A DNA stretch of 64,000 bases from Narthecium ossifragum (Eukaryota > Streptophyta > Magnoliopsida > Dioscoreales > Nartheciaceae), in assembly GCA_963920575.1 (NCBI GenBank), contig OY986966.1, positions 578,130 through 642,129 on the forward strand, read 5' to 3'. Below the pieces are notes generated by a model. It was not told the origin of the DNA. It ran no database searches and saw only the letters and a program-made list of their open reading frames with translations. The number at the start of each line of letters is the position of its first letter. The stretch's first letter is position 1. Below, in pieces: positions 40,341 to 51,979 of the stretch. Both the position numbers and the translations under genes were made by a program.

Positions 40341-41385
40341 AGCATTTTTATGCGATCGGTGGTACTTTGGTTTCCTCTTTTTAGCCAATTGGTTGACGGT
40401 TGACCGAACCCAGCTAAATTGGCTGTCTTTGGGTGGTAAAATTCGTGTCAAGATCACGGAGCACCGCCTCATTTTGAGCTACATTATTTGAACTCTAACG
40501 TGAACGAAGTTCACACGCATGAGAGTTCGAGGTGTATTTTCAATATATAAACAACTTTAATGTGGTCGTCTAGTTTTGTTGTTTCGTGTTAATTAAGTCG
40601 TGCTATCTTATCTCAAGTGAATCTGATTATATTATCACAAGTTTATAATCAAAGTTGGGCATTTATTTCCATATTTTAGTTTTCAGTGGTATATTTACCT
40701 TTTATAAATAAATTTAGCTGTAGTAATTATGACAGATACCTACTCATCTTTACTAATCAGCAAAAGTTATTTACATTCCGACATGATGGACCATATTAAC
40801 GTAGACTTGTCCTTTTTGTCAGCTTAAAGTTATTTTAAGTTAAATATCAACCCTTAATAACTTTTACATTGTCTTCTTGTTTTAACTTTGACTCATCTGA
40901 GCAAAAAGAAAAAAAAAAGAAAGAAAAACACAGACAAAAAAAAGAGAAAAACAAAGGAGCAGCCATAGACTAATGGTACGTACATGAAAATTATGTTAAG
41001 TTGTGGATGTCAATAAATTTCTTTAATGTCCCATAGTAGAAACTAATCTGATCATCTCGTTTTGGTACATATAAAACCATTAAATCCGAAGTCCTTCGCT
41101 TAATTAGTTTCAAACTTCAGCTAATACACCAAAGAAGTGGGATCCAATGATGAGAAGAAACTCTGAGAATTATTGGTGTACCTGCCGCATAGAAAAGTCG
41201 TCCAACATCCCCACCATAACCTGGCCTAATAACTTGTAATTAATCAACCAGCTTGGACGATGGGACTGATTCCAGCGGTGCCCGGATGCATCCCAAGCTG
41301 CTGGATATGAGACAATGGGTCTCCGGGTGGTTTACTTGGAGGATGAGGATACTGTTCCTTGGCCAGTCTCGGAGGTGCTAATAAA
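40341..41385. other. Gene-free interval
   Basis: A/T-rich DNA with no supported gene and an A-rich low-complexity stretch at about 40905-40955. Confidence 0.4.
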
Positions 41386-41631
41386 GGGCGTGTTTGGATC
41401 CACGGGATCCGCCGGGATCCCGTGGATCCGGTGAACGGCGTTTGGGATCCAGCGTTTGGGATCCGCGCGGAGGATCCTCGAAATTGGAATCTGCCCAAGG
41501 GCGGATTCCAATTTCGGCGTCCGCTCGATTCGAGCGGACGCCGCGGACGGTATCCGCGCCCGCAGATACCGTCCGCTGGATACCGCGGATCCGTGGATAT
41601 CGCGGATGATCCGCGGTATCCAAACAGCCCC
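41386..41631. mobile_element. MITE made of consecutive hairpins
   Basis: A GC-rich 246-bp island in A/T-rich DNA. It starts gggcgtgtttggatcc and ends ggtatccaaacagcccc, an imperfect terminal inverted repeat. Between these ends lie at least five separate hairpins: 41396-41429, 41479-41516, 41516-41542, 41543-41576 and 41578-41621. The one at 41516-41542 has 13-bp arms and a 1-base loop. Ends of the GGGC..GTTTGG type suggest a PIF/Harbinger relative, but I see no firm 3-bp target duplication. Overlapping reading frames on both strands are a by-product of the hairpins. Confidence 0.7.
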
Positions 41632-41859
41632 AAAGTCGTCGAAGGATATACTATATGAGGAGGTCTCTGTCATTTGACTTGGTCTTGGGGATGATTGGAG
41701 TAGAGGGATGCGTGATCTGGTCATTGTGTATGATTCATATGCAATCAAATTGACTGTTCTAATCAAAAAAAAAAAATGATGTCATATATTTGGTTGATGA
41801 AAGAATGCATGAAACTTCATCATTTATTTCACTATTACATGATATATGGTGGCGATTGG

Positions 41860-42076
41860 ATCAATTTCATAACATGAGGTTCCTAACTATACCGTGTGAG
41901 AAGGATAAGAGAGCAGATTGAGTTGATCGCTAGAGCTTTTGCAAGTACCTGTTCTGTAAATAATCAGGAGTTGAGTGTGAATCATGTGATTAGTAATCCT
42001 CGGTAGGAAGTTACCTGGTTGATTATACCCCGGCCTTCGTGCTTATCTATTCAAAAAAAAAAAAAAAAAAAAAAAC
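41860..42076 (+). mobile_element. LINE 3' end with poly(A)
   Basis: The run ccccggccttcgtgcttatc followed by tattc and about 22 A bases (about 42055-42076) matches the 3' end pattern CCTTCGGxCTTATCTA-(A)n seen elsewhere in the window (minus strand at 48089-48122 and 42370-42395). The 5' border is not defined. Confidence 0.5.
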
Positions 42077-42497
42077 CAGTCCAAATCATTGAGTGAATAA
42101 TTAACAATGTGACGCTGATGCCTCATCAATCATCTAACCATTCAATAACATTGTCAACTAAAAAGCCAAATTTAAGAGTTGAATATTAGCTAGCGTATAA
42201 GACAATGAATCTTCAAGCCCAAGTGATGCTGTAAAAGGATTCAACTACGGAAGTGATGTTGAAATGCTGTTGTTCACAGGTATGGAAATTGGAAACTTAC
42301 GTCTTATCTGTTTTCATTGAAGGTGTGGCTTGCATTTGACATGACGAGGCTAAATATTTTTATTTTTTTTTAATAGATAAATCCGAAGGCTAAGTATTTA
42401 TCAAAACTTATTTTTATGGCTCCCACATTTTATTTGTATGTAATTTTTTTTTGTTAAAAAAAAATAAGCATGATGACTAGGCAATTAGAATAACTTA

Positions 42498-42901
42498 GGG
42501 TTCGTTTGGACGTGCGTTCATGTTGTCCAAACGCATTTTTTTTTATCCGAACGCAACCGTGTTCATAAAAACCCCGTTTGGAAATAATAACAGACTGGTG
42601 GGGACCACGTCAAAACTGCGTCAGAGACGAAGCAGTTCATAGGTGCTTCTATTTGGCCACACCTTAGTTGCGGTGTAACAAACACAGAAATAAAATAACA
42701 AACTAATATTTTACACTGTACATTTAAAAATAAACACATACCCAAACAACAAATTACATGAACACACTTTTCTATCACAGTTATTAACTTTTCATACCAA
42801 ATAGTTTTTATACCGTTACTGCACCGCACCTTACCACATTTTACAAACACACCACACCTCATCACGGTCATAAAAAACACAACGCACGTTCAAACGGAGT
42901 C
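42498..42901. mobile_element. Tourist-like MITE (PIF/Harbinger type)
   Basis: Terminal inverted repeats gggttcgtttggacgtgcgt and the complement of acgcacgttcaaacggagtc match at about 17 of 21 positions. The element is flanked by the 3-bp duplication TTA (42495-42497 and 42902-42904), the target typical of PIF/Harbinger. There is no transposase. Confidence 0.7.
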
Positions 42902-42904
42902 TTA

Positions 42905-43623
42905 GTCGCCAAGAAAAACTAACGGGTCTATCTATTATCTTCACGGGGAAAGAAAGGGTGACGCGAAGGTCCTACGTATTAGAATCTTATTAACACCATT
43001 TCCAAGTGCAACTGGGAGTTTTTAATTAGGGCCCGTTGGGCTTTAATTTCATCCGGGAATCAACATGGGCCGCCAACTAGCTGGTCCTGCGCGGGCCTAA
43101 TCCATGACGACGATGCCACGTCGCGAGCCAGCATTTTTGAAGCAAATTATGGATATTATCCTGCAGATTGCGAGTGACACAACTGCTTTTATATTACAAA
43201 AATAAAAAGAATGCATGAGCAATTAAAATTACTCACAATTCTTTACCTAGAATTATAGTAAATTATATTTGGGAAAAATAAGTCATGAGATCTATATATG
43301 ACAGGAGGTTATGCTGGACATAATATATCTAATTTCAATTAGCTACATTGGACAAAGCAATTAATAAGGGACAACAAGTATATATTCTAAATTAAAGCAA
43401 CAGTTATATTAATATATATCCCGCTTATGATATTAAGGGAGACATGTCACGCGTGAACATTGACTTTGACCAATGGAAAGGGATAACGATGAGACTGTCG
43501 CATCACGGGAAGGCAACCACAGCCGTACACGTGTATTGTAAGTCGCATAAAGTGGTCTCCTTCTTCTAAGATCACCACTACACCGCCATTAGAGAGGAGA
43601 GGAGAGGAGAGAGGAAGAGAGAG
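42905..43623 (+). promoter_or_regulatory. USP upstream region
   Basis: This is the region upstream of the universal stress protein start. A TATA-like tract lies at about 43409-43421. A purine-rich (GAGAG)n leader directly precedes the start codon at 43590-43623. Confidence 0.35.
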
Positions 43624-46542
43624 ATGGGAGGGGATCGAAAGATCGGAGTGGCTCTGGATTACTCGAAGAGCAGCAAGAGGGCGCTGGCATGGGCTATCGA
43701 CAACCTCCTCGACAAGGGCGATACCCTCTTCGTCATCCATGTCCGGCAGGACACCGGCAACGAGGCCAAGCACGGCCTCTGGTATCAATCCGGTTCCCGT
43801 ATGCCCCTCTCCTACGTCTCTCTCTCTCTCTATTCCTATTGTCTTATTCCGATCAGGTATACATAATTGGATTTGTTCTCATCGTTCCATCTTATCTCCA
43901 TCCGGCAGCTCTGATCCCTTTGTCCGAGTTCCGCCAGCCGGAGGCGATGAAGCACTATGATCTGGAAACGGATATCGAAGTCCTTGATCTCATCGATACT
44001 GCTTCGAGACAGAAGGAGGTCCGGCCTTTGTAACTTGCTTTCATTGAGTTTTCGTTGAGATCGACAGGTCATTTAGCTATATCTTTTGATTCATGGATAA
44101 AATGGTTCAAATTTGGCTTTTTTATTTTGTTTTTGCTCTACTTGGAAATGTTAGGTCACGATCCTTGCGAAGTTATATTGGGGAGACGCGAGGGAGAAGC
44201 TATGCGCCGCGGTGGGAGATCTGAAGCTGGACTCGCTGGTCATGGGAAGCAGAGGCCTCAGTCAGCTCCGTAGGTATATTTGCGGATCATAATTATCTCA
44301 CGTCCTTATAAAGAAACACTAGACACGTTTGTGTTTTGTTTCCAATTGTATTCTATCAATTGATACATGCCTCTTTTATATAGAGGTTGGATTGTAACAA
44401 ACATCTAAGGAATAGCCTACACTAGATAACTGATTGCAACAAAGTAGAACTGGAATTTAAAATACAAATGTGATATCCACTTAGGAGTTGAGATTCTCAT
44501 GATCTTGTTGAGAGATTTTCTCTATTCAGTTGCTGACTCAATATCAGACTCTACAGTCCTCATCGCTTTGTCCCATGATATTGATATAAAAAGAGAGTAT
44601 GAGATGATGCCCAAGATTCCAGATGGATCTTTAGGTACTTATAAGGACTTGAATATTAAGATGGTCAGGAGTCAACGTCTGTTCAGATGCTACCTGCAAA
44701 TCTATTTGCCATGATTTAATACAATGTCGACGAAAACATGGCCACTGATGTCAAAAAGCACAGTCTTGATCCTTCCCATTGCAATCGGAAAGTTGGAAGC
44801 TTGTGCACTTGATCAAGCATTCCACCTTTTATCTTCTTGTAGGAGAAACGGTTTAGATCCGCACAAGTATCAGCAACTTTCATGAGAGTAATAAGTCAAG
44901 TTTTTCACCAAATGAGAGCCCTTTCTTCCATCTCGCCACCGCCCTCTTCTATTAATCCACACTAAGATGCAATATATGCATCAGGAGTCTGTAGCTTGAA
45001 GTATTCTTTTAAAGAGTTGATTAAATAGTCTTTTACAGTTTTGAGCTAGATCAAGTCTGTCATGGAACAACTATCAGAAATAGTCCTTCACATTTTCCAC
45101 AGGTGTTGTAATCTGTCGAGTGATATGACATTAATGTTGGACCACCTTGATAGTTTAACGCTCTTCTGAGTTTTGGCCATCTAGATCATGTTATATTTAC
45201 CCATTTAGTGGATGTAATGATGAATTGATTGCATTCGTTATAATCCTTATTGGAACGAAAGAAGCCTTCTATGGTACGAAAACATGAAGAAAAAGAGCTT
45301 CTTCGTAGACCTTAGTCATTTTAGAAAAATTCAGGTGTTCCCACTATTATATAAGTGTGTTATTTCTGCTATTTCTTTTGGCCCCTCTTGCAAGCTCTAA
45401 TCTCCACTTACTATTTAACCAAGAGTCATGTTTGTGACGTTTTAGTTTGTAATCATCTGCAGAGTTTCTTATGACAGTGGACTGTTCTATCTATTTTCAT
45501 GTAACACGGACCAGTCTAGGAGCAGGAAGACTAATATTACATGCATACTATCTCTCTGCAAGTAGCTCTGATGATGTTTACTTGTTAGTTGGTTTGGGAG
45601 ACTCGTCTTGAAGTTTCATTTTTTTTTCACCTCTTTAACTGTACTTTAAGCATCTTCCTTTATGTGTGTTGTTTCATCAGGATTAGAAACTCATAAATGT
45701 TATCATGTTAAGCATAGTATGCACTTCTCCATTCTTCTAGATTATCTTGTTTCTTTTACATCAACAGTCATAAATGTAGATCATGCTGACAAAGAAATTG
45801 TTGGATTTGGCATGTTTCATATCTGATTACTCAGCAGTATGTCTAATCTCCAACGAGGAAAGCTCAAATTTTCTTTGATGCTAAAAATAATTCTGACAAT
45901 ATGTGTTTTATGTGAAGATAACTGTTTCTTTTTGCAAATTTGTTTCATTCATGTCATATTTACTCTTTGTCAGCATTCTCCAGCGTGTAACATCTTCAAA
46001 TTATGTGCCTGTCTCATCACCATGAAAATTGTGTGCGATAAAAACCCTGAGTGCTCCTCTATGATATATTCACGCTCCACAAAATGTTTGGTTTTATGAG
46101 TCTGAGCTGCTGATTTCTACGAGGATGGTTTCCTTGCAAAATAAGGGTGATTGAAGGAGGTATTAGCATATATCAAAATTCTACGAGGGAGGTGTTGAAT
46201 TTGTTTCCAGAAGGGAAGAATACGTATTTTCTTCTTGTAATTGTGGCATGATATTTTGGGATGCCACATAAATGTTTTGCAGTCAGTCAACCTTCTTCAT
46301 CGTAGATCTCCCAATTATGTGGACTTTAAAGCTTTGTCAACATCAATAAGAATGTAGTAACATGAATTTTCAAAGCTCTGTATCTTTTAAATTTGGTGTT
46401 GATTATCAATATTGCTACCTCTGCTTCTTAATATCCAAGTGCTTGTTGCAGGATTTTGTTGGGGAGTGTAACGAGCTATGTTCTGTCGAATGCATCATGC
46501 GCAGTGACAGTTATCAAGGAGGATCCAACCGTCAAGCAGTGA
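43624..46542 (+). CDS. Universal stress protein A-like (USP family)
   Basis: Four exons: 43624-43798, 43909-44018, 44155-44273 and 46452-46542, totalling 495 bp and 164 residues, with frame kept at each join. The protein starts [20 protein letters not shown], the usual USP opening with a conserved aspartate. It runs through [19 protein letters not shown] and [20 protein letters not shown], and ends with [20 protein letters not shown] across the exon 3/4 join. That last segment fits the G-2X-G-9X-G(S/T) nucleotide-binding motif, so ATP binding is likely. Plant USPs are small soluble proteins linked to hypoxia, salt and other stress responses. The third intron is unusually long (2178 bp) and has no recognisable gene. 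Confidence 0.94.
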
Positions 46543-47689
46543 TGGATGCCCGGTGCTCGTTAAGGACAATCAATAAAATTTGGCGGACAGATCCTTTCAG
46601 TTAAATATTTGAGTGGCAAAATGCATGTTGGACTAAATCTTCTGTAATATGAACGGCAAGGGTGCGTTGGATGTGTTTAAGTCTAGATTAGAACTTGATG
46701 TATATTCACCACTTTACACCTAGTTTTGTTGGCCGTTTACAAAAAATTAATGGGCGAGGTGGTTCAATGCTTTGGCATTGTCTTAGTCTTCTGATTTTGT
46801 TGGATTCTGCTTTCCGCTTGATCTGCTTCATAAATTGTTTATCTTTGCAGCTTTTTATGTTTGTCTATCTACTTTGATCGATATTCTTTTGTTCATTGAA
46901 CCAAATGATTGAGGATTAACTGTGTATGATCATCAAAATTGTCTCACTTCAGAGTGCCACTCACTGCCAATGACATCTGCGTCTTCCCCTACATATTAGC
47001 ATTTCTGCAATTTTGAAGTTCTGCACCAGGATTCACTCAATGTTTGATACGCACTATGTAGGTAATGCTGTGTGATATGAGTGACGGTATTTTCCTAACT
47101 TGGTTCCACGATCATGTTAGATGACTAGATTTGGATTGTTTTCCTTCCGTTTTTCGTTCTTTTATCGGTGAGAAAGGAGCTCAGTTACTTGATCGAAGGA
47201 AGACAGTAGATCCATTTGCAGTTCCTATACGATCCTAGTCTGAGTCTGTCAGAACCACCACCACCGAAATGCCTCTGCCTCTATTATTCCACCAATTAAT
47301 GTAGCTTTCCGGTAATCTTTTGATTGAAGGCATCACTTGTCACCACCAAACCCATTCCACCGCCGCTGTTCTGATCTAAGACATGGACTCGATCAATTCA
47401 TCTTGTCTGGCGCGGTTGGTACGATCCTTCGAGCCACGGAGTGCTTTGGGATATCGTAGTGTTGGACAAGCGTCCTAAATATCCATCAGATAAATGGCAG
47501 CCACGAACATATCCGCATTTGGACGGGGGGCAAAGCGGACGCCCGTGCGGAGGTAGTGGTGCCTCCACTGAGCGCTGAGGGTGAGGTAATGAATACTTCC
47601 ACCGGGCCTAAAGGCCATTCTGGAACTCAAGGTGGCAAACCCACCATAAATTTTGATGACTGAAGTATTCTAGGAGGTCCTCTGTATGA
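46543..47689. other. Intergenic region between USP and LTP
   Basis: The first few hundred bases are presumably the USP 3' UTR. I find no other gene. At 47500-47630 the DNA is locally GC-rich and lacks a clear coding frame. Confidence 0.4.
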
Positions 47690-47698
47690 GTATATAGG
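47690..47698 (+). promoter_or_regulatory. Possible TATA box of lipid transfer gene
   Basis: gtatatagg lies about 40 bases before the start codon at 47734. It would leave a very short 5' UTR, so the placement is tentative. Confidence 0.35.
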
Positions 47699-47733
47699 TT
47701 ACAGCATAAGGCTGCATTGTGACCAAGAACAAT

Positions 47734-48604
47734 ATGGCGATTTTAGTTACAATGAAGTACTGTTGCCTCATGGCATTGCTCGTAGCTGCAAGTGTCATAG
47801 AGCCAAGGATGGCTTATGCAGCTGGGGAATGTGGAAGGGTTCCGGTAGACAAGGTGGCCCTTAGTTTGGCTCCATGCGCAACAGCATCACAGGATCCAAA
47901 GGCTCGAGTTGCACCGACGTGCTGTGCGGAGGTGCAGAAAATAGGTAGGAATCCTAGCTGCCTATGCGCCGTCATGCTGTCGAACACGGCGAAGCAAGCC
48001 GGAATCAAGCCGGCAGTGGCAGTGACCATTCCCAAACGTTGCAGGATTGCAAATCGCCCAGTTGGTTACAAGTGTGGAGGTGAGTTCTTCTTTGTTTTTA
48101 TTAGATAAGGCCGAAGGCTGGGAGTGTGGAGGTGAGTTCTGGCACTGTAGTCATGTAGCTATATACTCTTCATTACAAGTCTTTTTCTTTTTTCTTTTAT
48201 GAAATGAGCCATGAGATTTAAACCCCCGTCCTGATGCCACTCTAGGCCAATGCAATTAACTCTACACCACCTTGCTACTCCATCAGTTACCGCATTAAAG
48301 CTTCTCGGCACCCACAGAAAAATAACAGACTCAAATCCAAAAACTAGCCTCCATATTTGCTTCGCTAGTTGTTCCATCTCACGTGGCCAAATCTTGTATC
48401 CATCAATAACCTCCGCCACATCTCGGGCGTCGGATTCAATAACTATTTTCGTTCTTCCTCTATCACTAGCCCAGATCAAGGCTTTCATGATTGCCACAGC
48501 CTCACCTTCAAAAGTATTCCTTGCCATAATTAGTTCTCCTCTTCGTTACAAGTCTCTGCCACTTAATTTGGACTATGTTCCTTGTAGGCTACACTCTGCC
48601 TTGA
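47734..48604 (+). CDS. DIR1-like non-specific lipid transfer protein
   Basis: Two exons: 47734-48079 and 48588-48604, 363 bp and 120 residues. The start ATG at 47734 gives a signal peptide (MAILVTMKYCCLMALLVAAS...AYA); the ATG at 47752 is an alternative. The mature part begins near AGECGRVPVDKVALSLAPC and carries the full eight-cysteine motif (C, C, CC, CxC, C, C): APC, TCC, SCLC, RCRIANRPVGYKC. The short second exon adds GYTLP and the stop. The IPKRCxIANRPVGYKCGxYTLP ending is typical of DIR1-like proteins, apoplastic lipid carriers of which DIR1 itself acts in systemic acquired resistance. The intron (48080-48587) contains two LINE insertions, one of which duplicated the splice donor. Using the downstream copy of the donor would add an in-frame stop (end FFFVFIR). 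Confidence 0.92.
48071..48140 (-). mobile_element. 34-bp LINE 3'-end insertion with 18-bp target duplication
   Basis: The 18-mer agtgtggaggtgagttct occurs at 48071-48088 and 48123-48140. Between them, 48089-48122 reads on the minus strand as ...cagccttcggccttatctaa followed by an A-rich tail. This is the 3' end of the same LINE type seen elsewhere in the window. The duplicated target includes the last codons of LTP exon 1 and its splice donor. Confidence 0.8.
48166..48555 (-). mobile_element. 5'-truncated LINE (RNase H fragment) in LTP intron
   Basis: Insertion at 48183-48538, flanked by ctcttcattacaagtct (48166-48182) and ctcttcgttacaagtct (48539-48555), a 17-bp duplication with one mismatch. 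The minus strand encodes the RNase H C-terminus: FEGEAVAIMKALIWASDRG, IESDARDVAEVIDGYKIWP and FNAVTDGVARWCRVN. A T-rich run at 48183-48199 is the complement of the A tail. It lies antisense to the host gene. Confidence 0.88.
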
Positions 48605-50402
48605 CAGAGCTTGAATAGACTGGAAAGAGGGCTGTTTTTTAGCTGCTGAGGTGATGATGGCTGTGAGGTTTTAGCTCATATTAGTGTTACATACACTGGA
48701 CTATACTAAACCAGTTGCTGATGTGGTATTGTCCTTAAATATAAATAAGAGCTTCGAAATGGTGTGTTAAACCAATTATCGTGCAGTATGTTATCTTCTC
48801 TTGAAAAGCTTTCGCATACATGATTCCAATGCATCACATCAGAGAGGATATCAGAGTGTTCTGATGCCATACATGACTGCAAAAAGAGGCGCTTAAAGTT
48901 TAACCATAGTGACTAAATCAACACTCTACCATGAACAGGCTTTTTACCATGCGTCCGAAGAGCTATTGATGCAATTTCTGGGTGCCCAAATCTAAAGCAC
49001 CACCGAATTAGTTAGTAACTGAATTATGTTGGAAAAATTTTGGGTCGAATACCCAAGAAAATATTCATGCGATCATAGAAGTTCCATTCCAACACCAAGC
49101 AACTGGTAAAGATCTGTCATTATAGTTTGCATGCCAAAAGCATACACGACATGAAGAAACCCTCCAGCACCCTAACTTTGAAGTTGGGGCTGAAGGTCCA
49201 ATTATTGTATCCATAGTTTTCTACTAATACTAGAATCTCTTTCCAACTATCTTGACAGAGGACAACAGAGACTTTAAAAGGTCTGCTGTTCTCTGCCAGC
49301 AGTACTAAGGAAAGAAACGACCCACTTGGTACTCTAGACTGACAACGAGAAGATAGCAGGTTGAGATTTCCAGTTGCATCCGCTATCAACGCACACAAGA
49401 TACTATTAGTGGCTGAGCAGCTACTGACAAGTGATCTAACTACAAGAGCTCTCCCGAACACCTGTCAGCAAAGAAGGATAACAAACATAAGCACAACAGC
49501 CATGAACAAACATGAAAGCAAAAGACATAAGAGGAAGATTTTGCTGTATAGAAGGACCAGAACAAATTAGAAATCCACATCAAGTCATTATATAATAAAC
49601 GGAGATTGTTGGCAGTAACATTTCCACGTATAAGAAAAGAAATTCGAAACAATCATGTTATATGATTCATTGAGTGTTGTTGGCATTATCTACTCTAACA
49701 ATTAAGATATCCAATAAAATAGAATACTCATGATTTGCATCATGGCATTGCACCCTGTTAGGACAGTGAATCAACCACCTGAGTGGCCACCTGCCAAAAA
49801 TCCCAAGAGGTCATGACACATAAAGAGACAATTTGCAATGATCATGGAATGGCCCCTCTGGTTTTTCCCTTGTCATGAGCAGAGCCAGCTTATCTTCTCC
49901 TTTCATTGCCTTGTTACTTCATCAGCAATAAAAATGATAGGTACAATGCACTGCCTATTCCTTACAAAAAAATATTGGACCATGGAGGAATCAAATTCAC
50001 TGCCAGACATCAACATATTACTTGGTAAAAAGACTTGAAAGAAATCTATGTTCTATTGATGCTCTACTAGCATATCAGTCACTGTATACGCATATCAACA
50101 GGACCTGAAAGGTTTGAGACATCGACCCTCCTGCTGCTAGGAGTATGAAACAAAATTTTATACTCTAGAATAGACGACATGCCATGAAGAATAGATAATA
50201 AAAAAAGTCTCAGCGCCATATTCAGAAAAAGGGATGCGTGGTTATATCTGGCGGCTATAGAACGAAAACAGAAAGCAAATGAAGTAACTAATTGTATTAA
50301 TTAACATAATCTTTTGGATCCAAACACTAAAGTTGAAAGCATAATTAAATTCTGATGTACCTTTTCCCACATTTGGAGAGCATGCAAGCCTTGACAGAAT
50401 CT
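48605..50402. other. Intergenic region between LTP and the small uncharacterised gene
   Basis: LTP 3' UTR at left. A minus-strand open stretch of about 110 codons (49120-49461) follows a plausible acceptor but matches no family I know. The right part is probably the 3' UTR of the minus-strand gene ending at 50403. Confidence 0.35.
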
Positions 50403-51679
50403 TCAGTAATAAAGTGAGCCTAAAAAGTGGAAAATGGAGCCAGAGTTTAGATGCATCATCATAAAACAAAAGATGCCCTCGAATAAAAATTGCCTCAGGT
50501 ATTAATACCTTGCCACCAATTCCCTCTTGATGCCATATTTGAATTATCTTCTTCTTCTTCATTTAATTTGTGCTGCAACCATTTTCAAACAGACAGTGGG
50601 ACGTCATAAAAAAGAAATTTGGACCTTAGAGACCAATGTTCTTGCTAATGTTCGAATAAAAAAGAGATTTGGCTTACTGTATATTCGGCTCCAGAACTTT
50701 GCGTGGATGGGTAGTTTGAACAGAAGTCTTGGCCACCATAGTACAAAGATGAGCTGAAATTCCATGTATCTATTGATCCAGCATCGTTACTCAAGTGCTT
50801 GTCCTTGTTAGGTATCCCATGGCCTTTGCTTGGGCTGCCTTGTGAACTGACACCTGAACACAAATTCCTAGTTTAGGTCCTCCTTCATGAATCTAAAGAA
50901 GCAAGATTGTTGTTGTTTGACAGGTTGAGGGAAAGCAAAATTATCTCCGGTCACAAAAGCTTCAGAGGACCAAAGTGCGGCATTCCGTATATGATAAGTT
51001 TGGCAAAACACAGCAAAGCACATTCCAACAAATAATTCAACACAGAGGTTGAGAGACATCAATGTTAATTGGTAAAAGAATTTAATCCTACAAAAGATCT
51101 CAGAATTTACTCTAGCATGCATTAGCTAAGGTTGTAAACATTAACTATGAAATATACACAGTAAATCGCTAAATAATTCAGAGAAGAAAGTAAACAGAGC
51201 AACCCAAATCAATAGGAATATATAGAACAATAAGAATTTTGATCAAGAACCTGAAGTCTTGCTCTGTCCATTCCAAGCCTGACCATCAGGCCCTTGCTTT
51301 CTCAAAGACCCGAACAAGTCCGACGCAAATCCCACGCCCTACCAATGAAGAAAATTAGCGAAGAATAGTTACAAAAGTCTCATCCGCCTAACAAAATCAA
51401 AACCCCATCCAAGAGACGAAAGACATCCAAAAACCCACGACCCAAGAATCACAGGCCATAGTTCCCGCAACACAATCAAAGAGGACCCACGAAATCTTGC
51501 CAGCAAGAACAATGCAAAAAGGACGATACCTTAGACGGCTCGGGGAACACAGTCCTTATGATATCGGACGTAGAAGAGGGGCCCATCTCCTTCCGCCGCC
51601 CGTAAAGCTCGTCCCTTTCCGAGCAGCGCTCCTGGGCGGAGGAAGGCGAGGACGAAGCGGCCGGCTTCTTGCTCTCCAT
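50403..51679 (-). CDS. Small uncharacterised plant protein ending WWQGSLYY
   Basis: Five minus-strand exons: 51530-51679, 51251-51338, 50678-50853, 50509-50572 and 50403-50419, totalling 495 bp and 164 residues. It starts MESKKPAASSSPSSAQERCS, continues with SDIIRTVFPEPSK and GVGFASDLFGSLRKQG, then WNFSSSLYYGGQDF and NYPSTQSSGAEYT, and ends ASRGNWWQGSLYY, with the final residues contributed by a 17-bp last exon. Serine-rich plant proteins with the SxxYYGGQ and GxWWQGSLYY blocks are known only as uncharacterised; I recall no demonstrated function. No signal peptide or membrane span is visible. The conserved aromatic tail supports the tiny last exon. Confidence 0.87.
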
Positions 51680-51718
51680 CACCCCTTAACCCTTCTTCAC
51701 TAATCTCCCCAGAACCAA

Positions 51719-51743
51719 CACGACACGACACGACACGACACAA
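51719..51743. repeat. (CGACA)n short tandem repeat
   Basis: About five units of ACGAC/CGACA in the probable 5' leader of the gene at 50403-51679. A (GGA)n run follows at about 51818-51842. Confidence 0.8.
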
Positions 51744-51979
51744 CACGCAATGGATGACCTACCTCCCTTTCTTCTCGATCTCTTATCTATATCGTCTCTA
51801 AAACCCAAGAAGAAGAGAGGAGGAGGAGGAGGAGGAGGAGGGGATCAATAGGGGAAGACGTAACGGCGGAGAGATAGGCTTGGAAGAAGTCGGACAGGAG
51901 TCGTCGACGCTGCTCTTGCCGCCTTTTGTGTACTCCTCGCAGCCCATGTGCTGGCATTTATAGCCAACCCCACCCCTCC

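Noticed and set aside
41244..41766. Six overlapping reading frames on both strands
   Set aside because: They result from the GC-rich hairpin MITE, whose self-complementarity opens both strands.
43836..44072. Minus-strand frame opposite the universal stress protein gene
   Set aside because: It is the complement of a well-supported exon and intron.
49120..49461. Minus-strand open stretch of about 110 codons after a possible acceptor
   Set aside because: No similarity recognised and no neighbouring exons could be joined to it.
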